Under the pieces are notes generated by a model. That model was not told the DNA's origin, did no database searches, and saw only the letters and a program-made list of their open reading frames with translations. Made by a program: the position numbers and the translations under genes. Shown here piece by piece: positions 56,563-64,000 of a stretch of 64,000 nt of DNA. The DNA comes from Trinickia sp. Y13. Lineage in GTDB: Bacteria; Pseudomonadota; Gammaproteobacteria; Burkholderiales; Burkholderiaceae. The DNA lies in the NCBI RefSeq assembly GCF_029522115.1, contig NZ_JAKWFK010000002.1, forward strand, positions 124,001 to 188,000, in the 5' to 3' direction. The first letter of the stretch is position 1; the number at the start of each line of letters is the position of its first letter.

Positions 56563-59500
56563 ACTTCGGCCAATGGATGCAGATGCACCGGCGCTCGCTG
56601 CTGTTCGCGGTGGCGCTGCTTGCGATCGCCGGTGCGCTCGCCGCGTTTCGCGTGCCGATCTCTCTCTTCCCGAACGTTTCGTTTCCGCGTGCCGTGGTAA
56701 CGCTCGATGCGGGCGAACGGCCGGCCGAACAAATGGCGACGCTCGTCACGGCGAAGGTGGAAGAAGCATTGCGGCGCGTGCCGAACGTGGTAGACGTCCA
56801 GTCGACGACGAGCCGCGGATCGGCGCAGATCTCGATGAACTTCAACTGGGGGACCGATATGGCGCAAGCCACGCTGCAAGCGCAATCGGCCATCAGCGAA
56901 ATCCTCACGACGTTGCCGAGCGGGACGAGCATGCAAGTGCGCCGCATGGACCCGACTGTATTTCCCGTGCTCGCCTACAGCCTCACATCGAAAGAGCAGT
57001 CGCTTTCGGCATTGCGCGATCTCGCCCAATACCAGCTTCGACCTCAACTATCGTCGATCGACGGCGTCGCACGCGTGGACGTGACAGGCGGCGCGCAAGA
57101 CGAGCTCGAAGTGCAGATCGATCCTGCTCGACTAGCAGCCTACAAGCTGTCGCTCGAAGACGTATCGAAAGCGATCGGCGCCGCCAACGTACTGATGGCG
57201 ACGGGACGCATCGAGGATCACGATAAGCTTTATCTCGTCATCGCCGACGCGCCGCTCACGCAGCTCGATGAACTCAAGCATGTGGTCGTCTCCGCCAACG
57301 GCGGGACGCAAGTTCGCCTCGGCGATATCGCCAGCGTCTACCGCGGCACGGTACCTCAATGGGTTCGCGTCACGGCCGACGGCCATGATGCGGTGCTCGT
57401 CAACGTCTATCAGCGGCCGGGTGCGAACAGCGTCGCGATGAGCCGTGCGGTGCAGGCCCGGCTGGCGGCGTTCGAGCGCAACATGCCGGCCGGCGTGCAT
57501 TTGGCGAACTGGTACGACCAGAGCCAGCTCGTCGTGGCCTCGGCGGCCAGCGTGCGCGACGCTATCTTGATCGGCGTCGTGCTAGCCGCCCTCACGCTGT
57601 TCGTCTTCCTGCGCAATTGGAAGGTCACGGCCATCGCGGTGGCGCTCGTGCCGGTTGTCATGGCCTCGACGATCTTGCTGCTGGACGCGTTCGGCATGGG
57701 CTTTAACATCATGACGCTCGGCGGCATGGCGGCCGCGGTCGGCCTAGTCATCGACGATGCCATCGTCATGATCGAACACATCGCGAGACGAATCCGCGAA
57801 GCGGGAGCGCACGCCTTTCACGGTCGCGTCATGACGGCGGCGCTCGAGTTCACGCGGCCGCTCGCGGGCTCGTCCGCCGCGACGCTCATCATTTTCGTGC
57901 CGCTGGCCTTCCTGTCCGGCGTCACGGGCGCGTTTTTTAAAGCGCTGTCGATCACGATGGCGAGCGCCCTGCTGATTTCGTTTCTAGTGACGTGGCTGGC
58001 CGTCCCGATCCTCTGCGACCATTGGCTCACCGCCGACGATGCTCGCGAGCACGCGCCGTCGCGTTTCGGCGCTTGGCTCAACGAGCGCTATACGCGCGCT
58101 TTGACGCGCGCAAGCCAGCGCCCCGCCCTCGCGCTGCTGGCGCTCGTGCCGCTCGTGGCGGCCTCTGCCTTCGCCTTCACACAAGTCGGCAGCGGCTTCA
58201 TGCCCGCGATGGACGAAGGAGGCTTTGTGCTCGATTACCACACGCAGCCGGGCACCTCGATGAGCGAGACCGATCGGCTCATGCGCCAAATCGAAGCCAT
58301 CTTGCGCGCCAACCCGAACGTCCAAACGTATTCGAGGCGAACGGGCGCGGGCCTTGGCGGGGATCTGAACGAACCGAACGCGGGCGACTTCTTCGTCCGG
58401 TTGAAGTCCGGCAATCGCGAGCCTATCGAAACAGTGATGGAGGAGATTCGCTCATCGATTTCCGCGCAAGTGCCGGGCGTTGACATCGAGCTCGCACAAT
58501 TGATGGAAGATTTGATCGGCGATTTGACGGCTGTGCCGCAGCCCGTGCAGATCAAGATCTATTCGGACAATCACGCCGTGCTCGACGACACTGCACAGAA
58601 GGTAGCCGCGCGCATCGGCAAGATTCCCGGCATCGTAGATATCGATCCGGGCATCCATCCGGCCGGCGACGCCCTCGAGGTTCGCATCCGCCCCGACGCC
58701 GCCGCGGCTGAGGGGATGGACCCGCAATCGATCGCCCAAGTCGTTTCGCAGATGGTCGACGGCGACGTGGCGACGCAGTTCCAACAAGGCCCCAAGACGA
58801 TCGGTGTGCGCGTACGCGCGGGCGGCTCGATGAAGCTGACCGACACGGCGTTGGGACAGTTGCTGATCCGCGCGCCCGACGGCCATCTCTTCCCGCTTAA
58901 GCGCGTGGCCAAGCGCGTCGTGCTGACGGGGCAGCCCGAGATCACCCGCGACAACCTCAAGCAGATGGTGGCCGTGACCGCTCGCATCGACGGCCGCGAT
59001 CTCGGCTCGAGCATCGCCGACGTGCAGCGCGCGCTGGGCGAACCCGGCCTGCTGCCTTCCGGCGTCTACTACGAGCTCGGCGGGCTTTATCAGCAGCAGC
59101 AAATCGCTTTCCGCGGATTGATGATGGTCTTCGGCGCGGCTGTCGCGCTCGTGTTCGGACTGCTGCTCTTCCTGTACGAGCGGTTGCGCGTGGCGCTTGC
59201 CGTCATGGCCATGCCGTTGCTTGCCGCCGGCGCGGTGTTTATCGGTCTGTGGGTCACGCGAATCGAACTGAATATCTCCGCCATGATGGGCATGACGATG
59301 ATCATCGGCATCGTGACCGAGGTCGCCATCTTTTATGTGTCGGAGCTGCAAGGATTGATGCGCGACGAAGGCATGCCGGTGGAGCGCGCGCTGATCGAGG
59401 CCGGCCGCAATCGGATACGCCCGATCGCGATGACCACGATCGCCGCCGTCCTCGCACTGTCTCCGCTCGCGCTGGCGCTGGGGCAGGGCTCGGCGATGCA

Positions 59501-59615
59501 ACAACCGCTTGCCGTGGCCATCATATCGGGCCTCATCGTGCAGTTGCCGCTCGTGCTGTTGCTACTGCCGGTCTTGCTGCGCATGTTGCTGCGCAAGGGG
59601 GCCGCACCCGCATAA
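56559..59615 (+). CDS. RND-superfamily efflux pump permease (HAE-type)
   Basis: The 1018-residue inner-membrane protein has twelve predicted transmembrane helices and two large periplasmic loops. TM4 contains the paired Asp399/Asp400 (GLVIDDAIVMIEH) used for proton transfer. A characteristic GSGFMPAMDEGGF follows TM7. It uses the proton gradient to drive efflux with the two preceding subunits. The sequence is closer to multidrug/CzcA-like pumps than to AcrB. The methionine residues typical of CusA copper pumps were not identified, so the substrate is undetermined. No regulator gene is adjacent. Confidence 0.9.
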   Translation: MNFGQWMQMHRRSLLFAVALLAIAGALAAFRVPISLFPNVSFPRAVVTLDAGERPAEQMATLVTAKVEEALRRVPNVVDVQSTTSRGSAQISMNFNWGTDMAQATLQAQSAISEILTTLPSGTSMQVRRMDPTVFPVLAYSLTSKEQSLSALRDLAQYQLRPQLSSIDGVARVDVTGGAQDELEVQIDPARLAAYKLSLEDVSKAIGAANVLMATGRIEDHDKLYLVIADAPLTQLDELKHVVVSANGGTQVRLGDIASVYRGTVPQWVRVTADGHDAVLVNVYQRPGANSVAMSRAVQARLAAFERNMPAGVHLANWYDQSQLVVASAASVRDAILIGVVLAALTLFVFLRNWKVTAIAVALVPVVMASTILLLDAFGMGFNIMTLGGMAAAVGLVIDDAIVMIEHIARRIREAGAHAFHGRVMTAALEFTRPLAGSSAATLIIFVPLAFLSGVTGAFFKALSITMASALLISFLVTWLAVPILCDHWLTADDAREHAPSRFGAWLNERYTRALTRASQRPALALLALVPLVAASAFAFTQVGSGFMPAMDEGGFVLDYHTQPGTSMSETDRLMRQIEAILRANPNVQTYSRRTGAGLGGDLNEPNAGDFFVRLKSGNREPIETVMEEIRSSISAQVPGVDIELAQLMEDLIGDLTAVPQPVQIKIYSDNHAVLDDTAQKVAARIGKIPGIVDIDPGIHPAGDALEVRIRPDAAAAEGMDPQSIAQVVSQMVDGDVATQFQQGPKTIGVRVRAGGSMKLTDTALGQLLIRAPDGHLFPLKRVAKRVVLTGQPEITRDNLKQMVAVTARIDGRDLGSSIADVQRALGEPGLLPSGVYYELGGLYQQQQIAFRGLMMVFGAAVALVFGLLLFLYERLRVALAVMAMPLLAAGAVFIGLWVTRIELNISAMMGMTMIIGIVTEVAIFYVSELQGLMRDEGMPVERALIEAGRNRIRPIAMTTIAAVLALSPLALALGQGSAMQQPLAVAIISGLIVQLPLVLLLLPVLLRMLLRKGAAPA

Positions 59616-59863
59616 GTTTTGACGCGCAGTGGATGTCGAGTGCTTCGCTTAACCGACTTCCATCGTCCACCCTTATCGAGTTCGGAAATCGTGATTCGTT
59701 ACGCTCGTCGTTACGCTCTGGTTGAAACCGCTCTGTCCGTACCCGCGTTTTATGGTGCGCGAGGCTGCCAAACTGAATTTTGTTTAATTTTCGACGTCGC
59801 TCAGCGGATACGGCACAAGATTTCGAATCAATTTTCCCTGAATATTTACTGGATAGAGAAACG
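59616..59863. other. Intergenic region, no gene seen
   Basis: This 248-bp region between the efflux operon and the second chemoreceptor becomes AT-rich from about 59770. It ends with GATAGAGA before the chemoreceptor ATG. No T-tract terminator or promoter pair was confidently identified. Confidence 0.4.
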
Positions 59864-61603
59864 ATGAGAGCGCTTTTAGCGAACCTGAAAATCGGCGCCA
59901 GGCTCGGACTGGCTTTCGGCGTGCTCCTTGCCCTCATGGTGGGGATGACGGCCATCGGCATCATGCGACTGGGCGCGATGGAAGGCGCGCTCGTCGATTC
60001 AGTCGATTTCAGCGGGAACGAGAGCAGCCTGGTGTCCCAGGCGCTCGGCAGCGCACAAGAAGCCGCGGCGGCGATGCGCGACCTCATCATTCTCGACGAT
60101 CCCTCGCGCGTCGCCACCGAGAAACAGGCTTTCGATCGAAGCGTGGCGAACTATCAAGACGTGGAGAAAAAACTCGACGATCTGTTTGGCCGAGATCCAG
60201 GAACCGGCGTCGACGAACGCGATTTCTTGAAGCAAATGAAGGCGGCGCGCAGCAATGCGCTGTCGGTGGCGAACAAGGTGGTCAGTCTTCGCCTCGCGAA
60301 CGCCCCAAGTGCGCGCGAGGTCATGATGAACGAAGCGGCTCCGGCGCTGGGCCGCTGGACCCAACTGATGACACGGTTCAGCGACTATGAGATCGGGCAG
60401 AGCAATGGCACGGCTGCCGATGCGCGCGGCACGTACGAGCAAGGCATCGCATGGCTGCTCGCGATGTGCGGCGCCGGCGTGGCGGGGGGCTTGACCGTCG
60501 CGTGGCTCGCGACCCGCGGCATCACGATGCCGATTCGGCAAGCCGTTCGGGTGGCGGAGACGGTCGCCTCGCGGGATCTCACATCGCACATCGAAACCGG
60601 TCGACGCGACGAAGTCGGTACACTGCTTCACGCGCTTTTCGTCATGAACGGCAATCTCGCGGACGTCGTGCGGGGCATCCATTCGGCGACGCAGTCGGTC
60701 CAGGTTGCGTCGAAGGAAATCGCGAGCGGCAACGCCGATCTTTCGGTGCGCACGGAAGAGCAAGCCGCCTCCCTGGAGGAAACTGCGTCGAGCATGACGC
60801 AGTTGACCGAGACGGTGAAGCAGAACGCCGACAACGCCCGGCAAGCCAACGCGCTGGCGACAAGGGCCACCGACATGGCCGACAGCGGCAACGAGGCGGT
60901 GCAGGGCATGGTCGGGACGATCGAAAAGATCAGCGGCAGCTCGGCGAAGATATCGGACATCACGAGCGTCATCGAAGGCATCGCGTTCCAGACGAACATT
61001 CTCGCGCTGAACGCTGCCGTCGAGGCCGCGCGGGCTGGCGAGCAGGGGCGCGGCTTCGCGGTGGTGGCGAGCGAGGTCCGCAGCCTGGCGCAGCGCTCGG
61101 CCGCCGCGGCGAAGGAGATCAAGGATCTGATCGGATCGTCGGTCGCGATGATTCAGGACGGCGCGCGGCAGGCCGTTCAGGTCGGCGCGACCGTCGGCGA
61201 TGTCAAGCAGGCGATCAAACAGGTGTCCGACATCGTCGGCGAAATCGCGGCGGCGTCGCAAGAGCAGAGCCGGGGCATCGAGCAAGTCAGTCAGGCCGTG
61301 ATGCAAATGGACGAGATGACGCAGCAGAATGCCGCACTCGTCGAGCAGGCGGCGGCCGCTGCCCAGTCGCTCGAGGAGCAGGCGGCGAGCCTGAGCGGCG
61401 CGGTTTCGGTGTTCAAGGTCGCCGATTCGGAGTCTTCGAGCGTGCATTCGAGCGGACGTAGCGCCGTGCCGTCCGCACCCGCGCCGGCCGGGCCTTCGAG
61501 GCTTCTGACTTCGAAGGCCGGGGCACGGTCGGACCTCACCGCATCGGCTGCCGCCGAAGCCGTCGCGGTCCGCTCGTCCGACGCATCCTGGGAGGTCTTC
61601 TGA
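59864..61603 (+). CDS. Methyl-accepting chemotaxis protein with helical periplasmic sensor
   Basis: The 579-residue chemoreceptor has TM1 near residues 12-32 ([20 protein letters not shown]). A periplasmic four-helix-bundle sensor of about 150 residues is followed by TM2 near residues 198-218, then HAMP and the signalling domain with the tip [22 protein letters not shown] 60-residue Ala/Ser/Pro-rich tail ends DASWEVF, a plausible CheR-type docking pentapeptide (WEVF-like), which the chemoreceptor at 43437-44993 lacks. The ATG at 59864 is preferred over the open frame from 59780. The following small gene starts 8 bp later. Confidence 0.92.
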   Translation: MRALLANLKIGARLGLAFGVLLALMVGMTAIGIMRLGAMEGALVDSVDFSGNESSLVSQALGSAQEAAAAMRDLIILDDPSRVATEKQAFDRSVANYQDVEKKLDDLFGRDPGTGVDERDFLKQMKAARSNALSVANKVVSLRLANAPSAREVMMNEAAPALGRWTQLMTRFSDYEIGQSNGTAADARGTYEQGIAWLLAMCGAGVAGGLTVAWLATRGITMPIRQAVRVAETVASRDLTSHIETGRRDEVGTLLHALFVMNGNLADVVRGIHSATQSVQVASKEIASGNADLSVRTEEQAASLEETASSMTQLTETVKQNADNARQANALATRATDMADSGNEAVQGMVGTIEKISGSSAKISDITSVIEGIAFQTNILALNAAVEAARAGEQGRGFAVVASEVRSLAQRSAAAAKEIKDLIGSSVAMIQDGARQAVQVGATVGDVKQAIKQVSDIVGEIAAASQEQSRGIEQVSQAVMQMDEMTQQNAALVEQAAAAAQSLEEQAASLSGAVSVFKVADSESSSVHSSGRSAVPSAPAPAGPSRLLTSKAGARSDLTASAAAEAVAVRSSDASWEVF

Positions 61604-61611
61604 AGAACGCC

Positions 61612-61908
61612 GTGAACGAGCGTAGCGCGGAGCCTATGCCGACTCCGGGGCCGGACGCCGAGAGTGATTACAGCGAGGCCGTATCGCGCATCGGCGCCCG
61701 CATGGTGGTCCTGTGCAAGTTCGTCGATGCCGTGATGCCGCAACTGACGCCGGCGCAGTGCAGGGAGGTCGGTCGGCTGTTCCGGCAAGGCATCGAGGAC
61801 GCGATGTCGAATACGGACGACATCGAGGTGCCCACCACGTATCACGAGACGTTGCTCCAACAGACCAACGTCCTGATCGCCGCGCTCCAAACGAAGGCGG
61901 CGACGTAG
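61612..61908 (+). CDS. Small uncharacterised protein cotranscribed with a chemoreceptor
   Basis: The 98-residue ORF starts at GTG (61612) with GAAG upstream and begins 8 bp after the chemoreceptor stop. The product is mostly helical and soluble, with PDAESDYSEAVSRIGARMVV and CREVGRLFRQGIEDAMSNTD. No domain was recognised. Its placement suggests an accessory to the receptor or a small cytoplasmic signalling helper. This is inferred from context only. Confidence 0.6.
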   Translation: MNERSAEPMPTPGPDAESDYSEAVSRIGARMVVLCKFVDAVMPQLTPAQCREVGRLFRQGIEDAMSNTDDIEVPTTYHETLLQQTNVLIAALQTKAAT

Positions 61909-61965
61909 CCGCTCGCGTGCGCGCGGAGCTCCTGGCGCACGCAGCACTGGCGCCGGGGAGGACAC

Positions 61966-62112
61966 CTTCCTGCCCTTGTCTAATCCGACAACGTGGAAAC
62001 GAAGCTCAGGGCCGGCAATCTTGAGCCTCATCACTTCGTTGCCGCGAATACGGAATGCACCTCCCCCGTAGGGTTTGTCACCCTTTGCGAAGCTGGTGGC
62101 TATGGCTTCGCC
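61966..62112 (-). pseudogene. N-terminal fragment of the propeller-like tandem family (copy A)
   Basis: On the minus strand this stretch encodes TSFAKGDKPYGGGAFRIRGN followed by EVMRLKIAGPELRF, homologous to residues 20-60 of the adjacent pseudogene (TTFAKTQKPYGGGAFRIRDN). It has no start codon or signal peptide of its own and is directly fused to the decayed 3' end of copy B. It is therefore a remnant left by deletion between tandem copies. Confidence 0.7.
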
Positions 62113-63344
62113 GTGCGGTGTCGATATTTCTTTTATAGGCAAACAGCGCATATTGCGTATTCGTCTCGGGATCGAAGTAGCCGCCTAGAGCAAAACCGTC
62201 GTAAAGCTCCTCCCAGGATTTGCCGAAGTTTTTGCTGAGAAACGTCAGATCGCGGGGTGCCCCATCGCCTGATGCGTCCGTCGCATATACCAGCAACACG
62301 CCATCCTTACCGACGCTTAGGTCGTCGAGCATCAGACGGTCGAAGGTATTCACCTGCTTCACGCTCGGGTGCTGGACACTCTTGCAGGTCGATAGAGCGC
62401 CTGTACGGTCCCCGTTGTCGCTGACGTCATCGATATTTCGTGGCGTACCGAGCCGAGATAGGGCATAGAGTGAATAGCGCTGCGCCGTTTGCGGGGAGGA
62501 CTGAAGATCCACCACCACTTGATCCGGCAGCACAACATCCTGCTCGAACGCAGTTTGATCCCAAGCGAGTCGGTAGACCTGGCTCGACGCTTTGGTGTCG
62601 CCAAACTGATGCGCGTAATAGGCAACGCGCAGAACACCGTCAGGACCTAGGTTCACTGCGCTAAAGGTCTTTCAGGGCTTTCCCGCATCGGCGGCAAGCG
62701 GAGGCACTTTGATTTCGTGCCGTGATTGCCCACCGTCGGCAGTACGCCATACGTGGGGACCCCATCCGACGGCATAACCGCGCAGTGGGTCGAGAAACAT
62801 CAGTTGCTCGATCTCGCGGTCCTCCGGCCAGTGCAATTGCGCCCAGTTGCTGACCTCCATCGCTGGAGTGCCACAGCTTGGTGAATTGCGGTGCAAGCCC
62901 GTTTGGCTTTGGTGCCTTATAGTCCATCCATCCGGTGCTAACGAAGATCCTGCGCCAATCGTCCGAATACCACCATGCAGCATCCTGGCCTGGTTGCTCG
63001 AAGGTCCGAGCCAATTCCCCGGTCAGCGTCCCCTTGAGAAAAACTACCGACCGACGATTTAGCCTTTCGGAGGAATCATTCATCCAGGCCTCCGTCGGCT
63101 CTGCCACTCCTGGACTCTTCTGTTCGCCACGCGGCTTGAAAGTGATGGGCTGCTCAGCGAGTTTTAGACTTATGACGCGGTTGTCGCGTATACGAAACGC
63201 GCCTCCGCCATACGGTTTTTGGGTCTTGGCAAAAGTTGTCGTGATCGTTTCCCAGCCAGTTGTCGCGCCGTGACATCCGTAGATAAATGCGCAGGACAGC
63301 GCTGCCCCGGCCAAGAGAGACTTCCAGCGTTTCGCTGCGTTCAT
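62078..63344 (-). pseudogene. Secreted propeller-like protein, inactivated by frameshift and nonsense codon (copy B)
   Basis: The gene starts at MNAAKRWKSLLAGAAL with a signal peptide and possible lipid-attachment Cys (FIYGC). It reads intact to about 62850, where one extra base in CAGCAACTGG shifts the frame (expected continuation WAQLHWPEDREIEQL). The restored frame runs GWGPHVWRTADGGQSR to GKP, then an in-frame TGA (62672-62674), then continues in the same frame KTFSAVNLGPDGVLRVAYYA to the end. Asp-box-like repeats (SSDGG, TADGGQS) predict a propeller. The last homologous codons (QYALFAYK) are replaced by sequence fused to copy A. Resemblance to type VI secretion immunity lipoproteins is possible but unproven. 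Confidence 0.75.
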
Positions 63345-63425
63345 GTCATTTTGGGTAAGCATTACGCCGAGATTGCATGCCGCGAGTCCGCTTCCCCGCC
63401 ATAACGCCTACCGGCACAGTCCAAC

Positions 63426-64000
63426 TTAGAACTGACGTTTTTTGAGCGTATACGCATAGAGCGCGTACTGCGTATTAGTCTCTGGGTCGAACCAACCGCC
63501 TTGTCCGATGCCATCGTCCATATCGTTCCATGATCGCCCGGCATCGCGGCTGTAGAACGTGAAATCGTGCGGGGCGCCTCGCCGGCTCGCGTCGGTCGCA
63601 TAGACGAGCAGCACGCCCTTCGTGCCGACGCTGAGTCCGTCAAGCGTATAGCGTGGATCGAACGTGTGAAGTTGGACGATATTTGACCGACCATGGCTCG
63701 TCCAGGTTGAGATCGCGCCTGTTCGATGTCCATTGTCATCGGCGGCGTCCCAGTCCCGAGGCGGCCCCAACCGCGAAAGCGCATAAAGCGAATAGGCGCG
63801 GCCGGGCGCCCCGTCAGTCGTACCCAGTTGAACGATCACCTGATCAGGCAGGACAGCGTCCTGCTCGAACTGCGTAGCATCCCACGACAGCCGATACACC
63901 ACACTGGACGATCGCACGGTGCCGAGCATCCGCGTGTAATAGGCGACGCGCAGTACGCCATCGGGGCCTAGATCCGCCGCATCGAACGTCTTGCGCGGTT
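63426..64000 (-). CDS. C-terminal part of a propeller-like secreted protein (copy C, runs off window)
   Basis: The frame is open from the window edge (PRKTFDAADLGPDGVLRVAYYT) to the stop at 63426, so an internal ATG at 63929 is not the real start. It aligns with copy B over the whole visible length (LGPDGVLRVAYY, SLYALSRLG, GVLLVYATDAS, WFDPETNTQYALYAY) and ends in LKKRQF. This copy shows no disruption and is probably the functional member. It would be exported if it shares the copy B signal peptide. Function is unknown. Confidence 0.75.
   Translation of the reverse strand, partial: PRKTFDAADLGPDGVLRVAYYTRMLGTVRSSSVVYRLSWDATQFEQDAVLPDQVIVQLGTTDGAPGRAYSLYALSRLGPPRDWDAADDNGHRTGAISTWTSHGRSNIVQLHTFDPRYTLDGLSVGTKGVLLVYATDASRRGAPHDFTFYSRDAGRSWNDMDDGIGQGGWFDPETNTQYALYAYTLKKRQF

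Noticed and set aside
59999-61447. 482-residue minus-strand frame over the second chemoreceptor
   Set aside because: Antisense shadow; the plus strand encodes a complete chemoreceptor.

Overview
The window is a high-GC stretch of a betaproteobacterial chromosome. Its gene content (MHS-family symporter, DcaP-type porin, DUF3579 protein, phosphonoacetate-type phosphonate pathway, RbsABC-type sugar transporters, several chemoreceptors) points to Burkholderiaceae, probably Paraburkholderia, Trinickia or a relative. The assignment rests on family recognition only. No transposase, integrase, phage or CRISPR locus is visible. The only stable RNA gene is tRNA-Met(CAT).

Layout. 1-4659: the 3' end of an MHS transporter, tRNA-Met with its terminator, a self-inhibited Fic protein with a repeat-rich operator-like upstream region, a secreted beta-propeller lipoprotein and a UPF0114 membrane protein. 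4748-6712: an operon of response regulator, CheC-like phosphatase and PAS-GGDEF diguanylate cyclase. 7192-17926: a DeoR regulator convergent with an eight-gene operon (deoC, double-domain ALDH16-type dehydrogenase, FucU/RbsD mutarotase, ribokinase, and an ABC importer with two permeases). This makes a self-contained import and catabolism pathway, most simply for 2-deoxyribose or a similar sugar, ending in acetaldehyde oxidation. 18438-19880: a secreted six-Asp-box propeller.

19906-29513: a phosphonate block. The operon phnS-T-U-V-phnA-phnY-HD oxygenase is divergent from phnW, and a sequence matching a Pho box lies in front of phnS. It would import 2-aminoethylphosphonate and convert it through phosphonoacetaldehyde and phosphonoacetate to acetate and phosphate. 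The PhnZ-like HD oxygenase is the odd member. 29629-32999: a 50-residue basic protein, a DgoR-like regulator divergent from dgoD across a perfect palindrome, and a CopD-like membrane protein. 33581-37478: two membrane or periplasmic c-type cytochromes with no dehydrogenase beside them, then rhlE. 37585-42951: an uncharacterised protein overlapping a ferritin-like diiron protein, and an autotransporter.

43437-53374 appears to be a nutrient-sensing and uptake module: chemoreceptor, DcaP-type porin, NitT/TauT-type ABC importer, TctDE-type two-component system, and a second paralogous binding protein directly after the kinase. 53469-59615 holds a DUF3579 gene and a tripartite RND efflux operon (OMF, MFP, RND). 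59864-61908 is a second chemoreceptor with a small companion gene. 61966-64000 is a decaying tandem array of related secreted propeller-like genes: one fragment, one pseudogene with a frameshift and a nonsense codon, and one copy running off the window.

Best leads: the PhnZ-like oxygenase inside a PhnW/Y/A pathway under a Pho box; the ALDH16-type enzyme in the deoC operon; the duplicated binding protein next to a sensor kinase; the 46-bp perfect palindrome; and the uncharacterised ferritin-like gene pair.
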